Shown here one piece after another: positions 1 through 7,754 of a stretch of 64,000 bases of DNA. Origin of the DNA: Pyrinomonadaceae bacterium (GTDB lineage Bacteria > Acidobacteriota > Blastocatellia > Pyrinomonadales > Pyrinomonadaceae); NCBI GenBank assembly GCA_014380365.1, contig JACMJZ010000013.1:1-64000 (forward strand), given 5' to 3'. The notes beneath the pieces were generated by a model. The model was not told where the DNA came from and did not search any database. It saw nothing but the letters and a program-made list of their open reading frames with translations. Numbering within the stretch: the stretch's first letter is position 1; each line of letters starts with the position of its first letter. A program made the translations under genes and the position numbers.

Positions 1-118
1 GGATTGTTGGCACACCTTCGGCGACCAGATTTTCATTGGGAACGATGGCGCCGGTCTGCGCCCCGGCTGTGGCGCAGGCAATGATCAGAACGGAGAGAAT
101 TCGGCCTAAGGCTTTCAT
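1..118 (-). CDS. Secreted S9-type peptidase, N-terminal part only
   Basis: Only the first 39 codons are inside the window; the gene continues leftwards beyond base 1. The translated start has a basic n-region (MKALGR), a hydrophobic core and an Ala-x-Ala-like cleavage site before QTGA, so the product is exported. The sequence after the signal, PNENLVAEGVP, resembles the N-terminus of secreted prolyl-oligopeptidase (S9) family proteins of acidobacteria, recalled from memory. An AGGAG Shine-Dalgarno lies seven bases upstream of the ATG at 118. The catalytic domain is not visible, so the family call is tentative; the secreted nature is well supported. Confidence 0.55.
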   Translation of the reverse strand, partial: MKALGRILSVLIIACATAGAQTGAIVPNENLVAEGVPTI

Positions 119-290
119 CACTAATCTCCTTATGATAGGGGCACGTCTCCTAATAAGAGGGACACGCGAAAGGATCTGCTTCTGGGGTGGGCGATACTAT
201 ATCAAAATGCTCCCAAATCCAGCCATCTGAGGAGCAATTGAGCCTCACTTGACAACAATCATCTAATAGCTAGAATCGTCTCTGCTCAAT

Positions 291-365
291 GCGGGAGTAG
301 CTCAGTGGTAGAGCATCGCCTTGCCAAGGCGAGGGTCGCGAGTTCAAGTCTCGTCTCCCGCTCCA
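291..365 (+). tRNA. tRNA-Gly (anticodon GCC)
   Basis: A full cloverleaf can be drawn. The acceptor GCGGGAG pairs with CTCCCGC, the anticodon loop TTGCCAA gives GCC, the T-loop is TTCAAGT, and the CCA end is encoded at 363-365. It is the first of three tRNA genes in a row on the plus strand. Confidence 0.96.
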
Positions 366-371
366 ATATCA

Positions 372-456
372 AAGGATGAAGGCGGAAGGATGAAGGATGA
401 AAGCCCGGCTTTCATCGCCAATTTAGGCTTCATACTTCCGCCTTCCTCCTTCATAC
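372..456 (+). repeat. Intergenic inverted repeat between tRNA-Gly and tRNA-Cys
   Basis: The left half is built from GGATGAAGGCGGAAGGATGA-like units. The right half carries the complementary CTTCCGCCTTCCTCCTTCAT. Together they can form a long imperfect hairpin around AAAGCCCGGCTTT. It is purine-rich on one arm, contains no coding signal, and belongs to the general class of dispersed palindromes found throughout this window. Confidence 0.6.
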
Positions 457-464
457 TTGCTTGT

Positions 465-539
<75 letters not shown>

Positions 540-567
540 GTCCTTTCAATATATTCAATAGTTTGCA

Positions 568-655
568 GGCGAGATGCGAGCTGCCGGTTCGCTAACGGGA
601 CTTAAGACCCGTTGAGCATAAGGTCGGGTGGGTTCGACGCCTACCGTCGCCACCA
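568..655 (+). tRNA. tRNA-Leu (TAA)-like, with an irregular anticodon arm
   Basis: This 88-nt class II tRNA-like gene has a good T-arm (GTGGG, loop TTCGACG, CCTAC), an encoded ACCA end at 652-655 and a D-arm (GCGA/TCGC). The anticodon stem AACGGG/CCCGTT is perfect but encloses an eight-base loop, ACTTAAGA (600-607), instead of seven. The anticodon that best fits is TAA (603-605). Only five acceptor pairs form (GGCGA/TCGCC), followed by two mismatches. It may be a functional but unusual tRNA-Leu, or one decaying after a single-base deletion in the anticodon arm. Confidence 0.6.
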
Positions 656-954
656 TTCCAACTCTCACCGCTTCAATCCATTTGCCGTTCGTTCGCGTTT
701 GATTGCGTCAAGCAAAGTCATCTGGCAAGGTGAAGTTGGCTCGTGTCCTAATTTCATTTCTCTGTGTAACCTCCGTGTTCTCTGTGTCTCTGTGGTGAGC
801 ATTTCGGCCACTAGGATTCACCACCGAGACACAGAGAACACGGAGGATGCACGGAGTTAGTTCAAACCAGGACACCACCTGAAGTTGCCATGCTTGAGAT
901 TCAATGGCTTTCGGACCTATTGTCTAAATATACACAGCACGGTATTGCCGAAAG
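656..954. other. Gene-free stretch with a palindromic repeat
   Basis: Apart from the inverted repeat at 771-845, no coding, RNA or strong promoter signal is seen between the tRNA cluster and the sigma-like gene. Short open frames here only read through the repeat. Confidence 0.6.
771..845 (+). repeat. Inverted repeat of the CCGTGTTCTCTGTG family
   Basis: The left arm at 771-798 begins CTCCGTGTTCTCTGTGTCTC and ends in TGTGGTGA. It is almost exactly complementary to the arm at 818-845, with a spacer of about 19 bases. The same repeat family occurs at 14171-14275. Confidence 0.85.
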
Positions 955-2064
955 ATGAATGAACCGCTCACAGTCGAGGGAAGCGATGCTCTGCTTTTGC
1001 CACTCATTCAAGCACGTGATCAGTCGACTGCCGAGAAGTTGCTCACCCAACTAATTCAGGAACACGCCGATCCAATCATTGCAAAAATACTTAAGAGTAA
1101 GCTCCGCGTCTCGTTAGATGGTGCTCAGGGTAATCAGGAAAATCAGGATGCCCTTGAAATTGCGAGCGAGTTGCGCACTGCGCTCATCGGTGATCTACGC
1201 GCGGTGCAGCAGCATCCCGATCAGAGATCGATCACAAGTTTCCGGGACTACGTAGCCGTTAAGACGTATTCAGCGTGCGCGGATTATTTTCGACAGAGGA
1301 ATCCGCGCCGCCGGAGCTTGAAGGATCTCTTGCGCTATCAGTTGAATCACAATCCGCAATTTGATTTGTGGAAAGCTACTAATAATCACTGGTATGCGGG
1401 CTTGAGTAGGTGGAGCGGAACCGACAGAGCCGCCAAGTTATCCGGACCATTGCCGTCTTCGGCTACGATTCTCGAAATGTTCTCGATGAAGCACGCTCAA
1501 GATTTGCAGCCTGCTGAACTCCTGACTGCGATATTTGAGCGAGGGGGACAGCCGGTTGAATTTGAGCGTGTAGTAGCCCTCGCCGCCGAGGTTTGGAACA
1601 TAACGGATGCACCAATGGAATCGGTGGACAATCCGGACTACGACGGGGACCGCGAGACGATTAACTCTCAGGGTAGCTCAACGCCGGGTGTTGATGTGCT
1701 GCTCGAGCAGCGGCTTTATCTGGAAAAGATTTGGACCGAAGTGTGTGAGCTTCCTGTCTTGCAACGCGCGGCCCTGCTGCTCAATCTGCGAGATGGGCAG
1801 GGCGGCAGCGTGATCTTCTTTATCCCTCATTTGGGTATCGCTTCTCTGCATCAGATCGCGGAAATCCTTGAACTTCCGAAAGAAGAGTTTTTGACGCTCT
1901 GGAGCGATCTTCCTCTTGATGATCTACGGATTGCTCAGATGTTTGGCATTACGCGGCAGCAAGTAATTAATCTCAGAAAGACTGCTCGCGAGCGACTCGT
2001 GCGGCGAATGAAGAAAATGGAAACGCGTGCCCAAGAGAAACGCGATAGTCAGAAACGGCACTAG
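955..2064 (+). CDS. Sigma-70-like RNA polymerase factor of a CHAT-associated module
   Basis: The 369-residue protein is probably a divergent sigma factor that directs transcription of the neighbouring module. Residues about 75-135 contain a region resembling sigma region 2 (SFRDYVAVKTYSACADYFRQ, then a basic RNPRRR patch). The C-terminus, residues about 318-352, reads as a helix-turn-helix of the region 4 type (DDLRIAQMFGITRQQVINLR). Between them lies a long acidic linker unlike compact ECF factors. The gene ends 125 bases before the likely start of the zinc-finger/TPR membrane protein, a typical sigma/anti-sigma order. The ATG at 955 has only a weak purine-rich upstream site. The assignment rests on motif appearance, so it could be another HTH regulator. 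Confidence 0.65.
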   Translation: MNEPLTVEGSDALLLPLIQARDQSTAEKLLTQLIQEHADPIIAKILKSKLRVSLDGAQGNQENQDALEIASELRTALIGDLRAVQQHPDQRSITSFRDYVAVKTYSACADYFRQRNPRRRSLKDLLRYQLNHNPQFDLWKATNNHWYAGLSRWSGTDRAAKLSGPLPSSATILEMFSMKHAQDLQPAELLTAIFERGGQPVEFERVVALAAEVWNITDAPMESVDNPDYDGDRETINSQGSSTPGVDVLLEQRLYLEKIWTEVCELPVLQRAALLLNLRDGQGGSVIFFIPHLGIASLHQIAEILELPKEEFLTLWSDLPLDDLRIAQMFGITRQQVINLRKTARERLVRRMKKMETRAQEKRDSQKRH

Positions 2065-2086
2065 TTCACGGCTTAAGGAAAGAGGT

Positions 2087-2149
2087 GTCGGGTATCGGGT
2101 GCCAGGTGTTAGGTGCCAGGTGTCAGGTGTCAGGTGTCAGGTGCCAGGT
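2087..2149 (+). repeat. Heptanucleotide tandem array (GTCAGGT type, about nine units)
   Basis: Nine consecutive seven-base units run from 2087 to 2149: GTCGGGT, ATCGGGT, GCCAGGT, GTTAGGT, GCCAGGT, three copies of GTCAGGT, then GCCAGGT. The array lies between the sigma-like gene and its partner. It is open in the partner's frame, so it creates a spurious possible N-terminal extension. Confidence 0.9.
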
Positions 2150-2189
2150 AATGCACCAGTTGAGGCAGAAGTCGATAGCAAGCAAAACA

Positions 2190-3446
2190 ATGATGGCTGA
2201 GCATTTGACCGAACAGGAAATTGAGCTTTACCGCCGGCGGGAGGCTAACCACGGGGATCGGCGAGTAATCGCCGCTCATCTTGCCGTGTGCGACGAGTGC
2301 CTTAAGCGCGTCCTGGATTCAGAGCATTCCGTTGTGGCATTCAACGCCCTATCGGAAGCGTTTCTGCCTGCAGTTGATGAAATGCCTTTCCACCTGTCAA
2401 ATGCAGAGTTGGTGAGATACAGCGCCAGCGCTGTCGCCAGTGCCGACCGAATCATTTGTGAAAGCCATCTCGAAATCTGTGAGCAATGTAGTGAAGAGCT
2501 GGGTCTACTAAGGGCGAGCCACGCTCCTGGCAAACTGATATCAAAGAGGCGTGCTGGATGGTTGCAAGCGTGGAGTCTAACACCGGCACGAGTGACCGTT
2601 GCAATTGCCCTGTTAGGCTTCATGGTTTTCGCGATCGTCCTCTGGCGGCAACGATCGTCGGTCACTCCGCGCGAGGAATCGGCGCGCACAAATTCGCAAG
2701 GCCAGGTGGCTTCATCGAGTCCACTACCTTCAAGCTCAAATCCAGCGACTCAAACTGACAACTCTCACCAATCAAACCTGGCCAGCCTCAAGGATAACGA
2801 TCGGGAGATTCGCCTCGACCAGGGCGGTAAGCTGACCGGACTGGAAGAGTTCGACGAGTCAGCACAGCAGATGGCCAGGGCAGCGTTAGCCGGTGAAGCT
2901 TTGGCGAAGCCAGACGTGCTCGACAATCTTTCGCCTCCTCCTATCAAACTATTGGGCCAGCCGGACGCGGACGGTTTCCAATTGATTAGCCCGCTCAGCA
3001 GAGTTGTTACCGAGCAACGTCCAAACCTTAGATGGCGGGAGTTCAAGGGCGCCACGAGCTACGTCGTTTCCCTTTTTGATAACAATTTCAATCGCGTCGC
3101 CAAGAGTCCGCCGCTATCGAAGCCCACCTGGAGGTTGGCCGTCCCTCTGCAACGCGGGCAAACCTACTCATGGGAGGTCACGGCTGTTAAAGACGGCGAA
3201 GAGATCACCGCACCGGTCGCGCCGGCTCCCAGAGCGCAATTCAGAGTGCTCGAAGCCGATAAGCTAAACGCTTTGACGAAACTCAAGGGACAAAGGCCGG
3301 CGTCACATTTGGCGTTAGGTTTAACTTATGCGCGCCTTGGTTTGATCCCCGAAGCGGAAAGTGAATTTCGGCAGTTGCTGAAAGAGAACCCGGATTCCGC
3401 TTTGGCGAAGAAGCTGCTGCGCACGGTTCAGTCGTGGCAGAAATAG
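2190..3446 (+). CDS. Anti-sigma-like membrane protein: zinc-finger motifs, TM helix, TPR
   Basis: The 418-residue protein has two H-x3-C-x2-C motifs near its N-terminus (HLAVCDECLKR and HLEICEQCSEE), as in zinc-finger anti-sigma factors. One transmembrane helix follows (AIALLGFMVFAIVLW, around residue 140). The outer part contains a fibronectin-like segment (RPNLRWREFKGATSYVVSLF) and a C-terminal TPR-like pair of helices (LALGLTYARLGLIPEAESEF). It most likely holds the upstream sigma-like factor at the membrane until a signal reaches the outer part. The ATG at 2190 or 2193 is preferred because the frame upstream, open from 2085, is only the heptamer array. No strong ribosome-binding site is seen for either start. 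Confidence 0.7.
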   Translation: MMAEHLTEQEIELYRRREANHGDRRVIAAHLAVCDECLKRVLDSEHSVVAFNALSEAFLPAVDEMPFHLSNAELVRYSASAVASADRIICESHLEICEQCSEELGLLRASHAPGKLISKRRAGWLQAWSLTPARVTVAIALLGFMVFAIVLWRQRSSVTPREESARTNSQGQVASSSPLPSSSNPATQTDNSHQSNLASLKDNDREIRLDQGGKLTGLEEFDESAQQMARAALAGEALAKPDVLDNLSPPPIKLLGQPDADGFQLISPLSRVVTEQRPNLRWREFKGATSYVVSLFDNNFNRVAKSPPLSKPTWRLAVPLQRGQTYSWEVTAVKDGEEITAPVAPAPRAQFRVLEADKLNALTKLKGQRPASHLALGLTYARLGLIPEAESEFRQLLKENPDSALAKKLLRTVQSWQK

Positions 3447-3448
3447 TT

Positions 3449-3570
3449 GAGCCACAGATAAACACGTATTCTCACAAATAAAACAAAGAGGAAGAATGGT
3501 CTTCGGTCAGCCCAGGGTTTTAGTTTAGTGTTTGATCGGATCCGTGATCATCTGTGTTCACCTGTGGCTT
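3449..3570 (+). repeat. Imperfect inverted repeat between convergent genes
   Basis: GAGCCACAGATAAACAC at 3449 is complementary, with a few mismatches, to GTGTTCACCTGTGGCTTC ending near 3570. It fills the gap between the anti-sigma-like gene and the convergent CHAT gene and could act as a two-way terminator. Confidence 0.6.
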
Positions 3571-3573
3571 CAC

Positions 3574-6500
3574 TTACATCCCGTTTCCCACAACCACGAA
3601 TCCGGACCAGAAGAACGGATGTCGGTATTTTGGATCCGACATTAGTCTTAGTGCGGCCTGGCGCAGGGCCGCGGCCTTGCTCACAGTCAACTGTTTGTCT
3701 GTCCCTCGAAGTGAGCGGTGAAAATCCACCATCAACCGTGCGGTGCTTGCCGAGTCAACTTTCCACTGGCTTACAACCGTCGTCGAAGCGCCCGCGATGA
3801 AGAAGGCCCACGACATCCCGATTAGACCTTCGCCCGGGCCAGTCTCTCCGCGCGCTGTTTGGCAAGCGGAGAGCACTACCAGACTGGCATGAAGATCGAG
3901 CTTCATGATTTCTCTCGCTTCAAGGAACCCATCATTGTTTCCATTGGAACTCGCGAGCAGCAGCCGAGAGTAAAGCGGATTTTTGTCATCCAACAATCCA
4001 TGCGTCGCAAAATGAAGAATCGGATAGCGCCCGGCCTCGGCTTTGACTGTTTCCTCCCGCGCCGCCGAGCCGGTTAGGATCTTGCTGTTCTGCGCGCCAT
4101 AAATCTCACCGAGGGTCTTGACCTCACGTTCGGCTTCGGGCAAGTCGCCCAAAGAAAGATTTTTGTCCCGGGATTTTGTTGCGGAGAGCGAACGCTCGCT
4201 TACTTTCGGGTTTCCCATTGCCAGCAGGGCCGGCAGCGATGGCGCTGGCGTTGTCGCAGTTAGGCCGGCCTTCACCATCGAAGCGTTCGCCGTCACCATC
4301 GAAGCGTTGGCTGAACTAACGACCAAATTACTCGCTGACTCATGATCGGCAACCCTCTTTCTCATTTCACGCAGCACGCTCAAAGACGGTGCATAGAACA
4401 AAGCGTGATCTTCAAGAAAGTATCTGTCCGTTTGCGCGAGCAAAGCTTGAAATGGCAGCTCCCAAAGCTGATTCGAAGGCACGATACAAACCGCTGTCTT
4501 GCCTTCAAGCTCTCTTTGCGCGGGGCCCAACAGGAGGTCATACAGTTGCCGGGAGTGATCCTTGAAATCGAGTGAGTTGTTAGCGAGATGTTGGCGAAAG
4601 CCCTGGACACGCGTCGTCAGCTCCGCGGCAGTAATCGTAATTGGGAAGACCTTAATCTCAACCCCATCGGCGTTGACACCCGCGCCGTTTTTCGTCAGCA
4701 CAAACAGATACGTCTTTTCTGGAGCGACGACATACTCCAGCAGGGCTGTTTTGGTATCGCCAATCAAGGGCGCGACTTCGGCAATCTTAATTGCTTCGGC
4801 AGCGCCGCGGTTAACCTTCAACTCAGGATGCGCGGCATAGATGCGCGTTTCGTATGCTTCGGATTCAAGGCGGGCCGTCTGTAGTTGCGCATCGATGAAG
4901 GCGAGACGTGACTTATCCGGCTGAGGGAGCGAACTCTCTTTGCGCAGTTGAGAGCCGAGCGCAGTTACTCGGGCATTCAACTGTTTCTCCTGATTGCGCT
5001 CTTCATTTGTCATCGTCGTCGTGATATCCGCCCTGCCGTTGCGCAGCACGTCAAGCAACATTCGTCCTTTTGCCAGTTCGGCGTACTGAAACGCCTCAGC
5101 TACCTTGTTCTGAGCAATCAATAGCTCAACCATCGCCACGTAAGGCACAGTCTTGTTCTCAAAAAAGAGTTGTTGCTCTCTTTCGTTTCCGACCAATTGA
5201 CCACGAAGTTTTTCCAGAACCGTGATCGCTTCGGTGAAGGCTAGCTGCGCCAGAGCTACTTTTTTGACGGCGAGGTAAGCCTGGCCCAGGGCTGTTAACG
5301 TCTGCCACAAAACCTCGGGGGTATTGGCCGCCCGGGCAAGCTCCGTAGCGCGGGTGAAAAGATCCACCGCTTCAGTGTAATTCCCTTGTTTGAAACGAAC
5401 ATTCCCGACCCCGGCCAAAGACATTGCAGTCAGTGCCCTGAAACCAAATTCTTCCTGCAACTTCAGGCTGCGCTGATAGAAATCAATTGCCTCGCTGTAG
5501 CGCTCCTGCGCAGCATGGACCGCTGCGATCCTGTTCAGCAGATAAGCCGTTCCAGCCTTGTCAAAAATCCGTTCGTATACCCTCAGACTCCTCTGGTAGT
5601 ACTCCAGAGCCTGCGTGTGGTTGCGCTGGGCAAAGTACGCATTCCCTATGCTCAGTAACGGATACGCGATCTCTTGCGTGCTGCCGAGTTCTTCAAAGAG
5701 CTTCGCGCTCCTCTGGTAATACTCCATGGCCTGCGGGAAGTTACCTTGATAGTAGTGGATGTTTCCCAACTTGACTGAGACGGCGGCGATGCCCTGCTTG
5801 ACTCCAAGGCTTTCCGCGAGTTTCATGACCTGCTGGTAATTATCCGCGGCCGGCACGTAGTCTCCCCGAGCCACGTAAACATCCCCCAGACCCATCAACG
5901 CGTTGGCAGTTCCCAGTAATGAGTTGACTCGCTTGCCCGTCGTCAGAACGATGTTAAAGACCATCTCAGCCTGCGCGTCGTTGCCTTTCCGTTCTAAAAG
6001 GCTTTGGGCCTGGTCCGCCAAACCTCTTAGCAACCCATCCGTAAATGGCTCGCTGCCTTTAAGCACTACCGCGCGCTCGTCATCGGTCTTCGCCGCCAAC
6101 AGCTCAATGGTGAGTTCTTCGGCAGTGTTCATGAGCTGCCATATCTTCCAGCCCCCGTTTTCGTTAACAAAGCGAAGGGTGTGGGCCATCCGGCCAAAGC
6201 CTTCTGCATCCTTGCCGGTGTCCTTATTAACCGCGTGAATCTCGACGTCTAAGTACGCCGTTGCCTTCTCACCCTGAATTTGCAAATTGCGGGCGAGGTT
6301 GACCCTTATCCCATTAATCTTGACCTTTTGGTTTGCGGCAAAGTCTTCCTGGATAAACAGCTTGAATTCGCGGTAATAGGGGGATTGCTGGCTGAACATT
6401 GAGAGCAGCGCCGGTGCATCTTTCTTCGCGTAAGCCTCGTAGGCTTTTAGAACTACCTTCTGGATAGCAGTGTCATCAGGACTTAGCAACGGTGACAGCT

Positions 6501-6624
6501 TTGCGGCGGCCTCATCGGCTGTTTGCGCGTGGGTTGGGAGGGATATGCCGCATGCGAAGAAGAGTAAGAGTAAGATGCACGCGTTCACAACGAATGAATA
6601 ATGACGAAAGCAATTCGGTAACAT
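3574..6624 (-). CDS. Secreted TPR-CHAT (caspase-like) protein
   Basis: This 1016-residue exported protein has an N-terminal signal (hydrophobic VNACILLLLFFACGI, then THAQ). A nuclear-transport-factor-like segment follows at roughly 45-175, then a run of tetratricopeptide repeats at about 205-480. A coiled-coil linker leads into a C-terminal CHAT domain at about 660-1016. The CHAT caspase-type dyad is intact: His875 in HFATHG and Cys921 in LSACQTARG. CHAT proteins are clan CD proteases of separase/caspase type, and TPRs usually recognise a partner. The gene converges with the sigma/anti-sigma pair, and both share TPR-type modules, so a linked signalling role is likely. The substrate is unknown. 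Confidence 0.88.
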   Translation of the reverse strand: MLPNCFRHYSFVVNACILLLLFFACGISLPTHAQTADEAAAKLSPLLSPDDTAIQKVVLKAYEAYAKKDAPALLSMFSQQSPYYREFKLFIQEDFAANQKVKINGIRVNLARNLQIQGEKATAYLDVEIHAVNKDTGKDAEGFGRMAHTLRFVNENGGWKIWQLMNTAEELTIELLAAKTDDERAVVLKGSEPFTDGLLRGLADQAQSLLERKGNDAQAEMVFNIVLTTGKRVNSLLGTANALMGLGDVYVARGDYVPAADNYQQVMKLAESLGVKQGIAAVSVKLGNIHYYQGNFPQAMEYYQRSAKLFEELGSTQEIAYPLLSIGNAYFAQRNHTQALEYYQRSLRVYERIFDKAGTAYLLNRIAAVHAAQERYSEAIDFYQRSLKLQEEFGFRALTAMSLAGVGNVRFKQGNYTEAVDLFTRATELARAANTPEVLWQTLTALGQAYLAVKKVALAQLAFTEAITVLEKLRGQLVGNEREQQLFFENKTVPYVAMVELLIAQNKVAEAFQYAELAKGRMLLDVLRNGRADITTTMTNEERNQEKQLNARVTALGSQLRKESSLPQPDKSRLAFIDAQLQTARLESEAYETRIYAAHPELKVNRGAAEAIKIAEVAPLIGDTKTALLEYVVAPEKTYLFVLTKNGAGVNADGVEIKVFPITITAAELTTRVQGFRQHLANNSLDFKDHSRQLYDLLLGPAQRELEGKTAVCIVPSNQLWELPFQALLAQTDRYFLEDHALFYAPSLSVLREMRKRVADHESASNLVVSSANASMVTANASMVKAGLTATTPAPSLPALLAMGNPKVSERSLSATKSRDKNLSLGDLPEAEREVKTLGEIYGAQNSKILTGSAAREETVKAEAGRYPILHFATHGLLDDKNPLYSRLLLASSNGNNDGFLEAREIMKLDLHASLVVLSACQTARGETGPGEGLIGMSWAFFIAGASTTVVSQWKVDSASTARLMVDFHRSLRGTDKQLTVSKAAALRQAALRLMSDPKYRHPFFWSGFVVVGNGM

Positions 6625-6924
6625 CCGCTGGAGCCTCTCTTAGGTGAGCCCGGGTTTGCAAAGCGCAAGTGAATGAAAAGTGTTTGATGCCAACCGGGAT
6701 GATTCAGTCTAACCCAAAAATAATTTTTCCCGACTACTAATAACACCGAACACCTCACGGCTAACACTACCAGCAAGTCGATCTCGATCCGTTTGTCTGA
6801 AGGTCGTCGTGTCTGAACGTCTGCTCCGAAGGACAATCGTTGGCGCATGCCAACTCCTGCCAACTCCCCGTTACCACCGACATCGCTTGCTGCTGCTTGC
6901 GGCGTTGTGAAAAGGAGACAATTA
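6625..6924. other. Intergenic region between divergent CHAT and barrel genes
   Basis: This 300-base divergent promoter region contains no credible gene. A perfect 16-base palindrome, GTTGGCGCATGCCAAC at 6838-6853, lies about 70 bases upstream of the barrel gene start and could be an operator; no regulator is known for it. No convincing -35/-10 pair was recognised. Confidence 0.4.
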
Positions 6925-7602
6925 ATGAAACTAGCCATTAAGAACTTGATTAGCCGCCTGCCGTTCTGCGCCGTACTGCTGATGTGCTCCACCGCATTCG
7001 CGTTGGCGCAAAGTGCGAACCAGGACGATTATCCCAAGGTCGAAGTCTTCGTCGGCTACTCGGGTCTCTTCGAAGCCAACAGTCGTGGTATTGCCTTTGG
7101 CCCCGGTCGCAGCGTCGGAGGAAATTACCACGGGGATGGATTTGAAACTTCGGTTATCGGGAACTTCAACAGGAATTTTGGCATCAAGGGCGACTTCTCG
7201 GCCCATTTAAAGACCGACAATGAGCGGGGTGAGTTAATTAACTGCACACCGACTTGTACGACCGCCACCCAGGACTTTCAGTTGAAGACGCGCCTTTACA
7301 ATTTTCTGGTTGGTCCGGAGTTCAAGGCGCGCAACAGCACGCGCGTCACGCCGTTCGTCTATGCGCTCGGGGGTGTGGCGCACACGAGCGCAACTTTCAC
7401 GACGCCAGGTCCAACCTTCAATCTTCTCTTGAAGAAAAGCGACACCAGCTTCGCGATGGCGTTGGGCGGCGGTCTCGATATCCGCGCGACGAAGAGACTG
7501 AGCTTCCGCGGCTCGATGGATTACAACCCTGTGTTTGTTAAAGACTCAACGAGTGGCACGCGCGACTTAGTGCGCATTTCGTTTGGCGTGTTGATTCATT
7601 GA
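6925..7602 (+). CDS. Outer-membrane beta-barrel protein
   Basis: The 225-residue precursor starts at the ATG at 6925, preceded by AAAGGAG six bases upstream. A signal peptide (SRLPFCAVLLMCSTAFALAQ) is followed by alternating hydrophobic strands typical of small OmpA/OmpW-like barrels: KVEVFVGYSGLF, GIKGDFSAHL, LYNFLVGPEFKA, RVTPFVYALGGVAH. It ends in a C-terminal strand VRISFGVLIH that closes the barrel. No periplasmic peptidoglycan-binding domain is present. It faces divergently from the CHAT gene. A structural or transport role in the outer membrane is inferred; no specific ligand can be named. Confidence 0.8.
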   Translation: MKLAIKNLISRLPFCAVLLMCSTAFALAQSANQDDYPKVEVFVGYSGLFEANSRGIAFGPGRSVGGNYHGDGFETSVIGNFNRNFGIKGDFSAHLKTDNERGELINCTPTCTTATQDFQLKTRLYNFLVGPEFKARNSTRVTPFVYALGGVAHTSATFTTPGPTFNLLLKKSDTSFAMALGGGLDIRATKRLSFRGSMDYNPVFVKDSTSGTRDLVRISFGVLIH

Positions 7603-7624
7603 GAATTGATAGTGAGTCAACAAG

Positions 7625-7693
7625 TGCGCCCGACTTATAACGCACAATTCTGCGGCCCTGAGCAGCGTAGTTCGATTCCGATCGCCGGCTCCA
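7625..7693 (+). pseudogene. tRNA remnant / duplicated tRNA-Cys 3' end
   Basis: Bases 7670-7693 match the last 24 bases of tRNA-Cys (516-539), including the T-loop TTCGATT and the CCA end, at 23 of 24 positions. Upstream, 7625-7669 has weak tRNA-like character (GCGCCCGACTTATAACGC) but no matching 5' acceptor strand, so this is not a working tRNA. It is either a decayed tRNA or an attachment-site duplication left by integration at the tRNA-Cys gene. Confidence 0.65.
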
Positions 7694-7754
7694 ACAAGAC
7701 GCAGCAATACCGACTACAGCAGTCTGCTAAATCGGACGCGACTAGATTTTTAGT

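Noticed and set aside
612-860. Open frame of 82 codons over the first palindrome
   Set aside because: It begins inside the tRNA-Leu-like gene and reads through the inverted repeat; no ribosome-binding site or conserved character.
2087-2149. CRISPR-like array
   Set aside because: The units are only seven bases with no spacers, so it is a simple tandem repeat.
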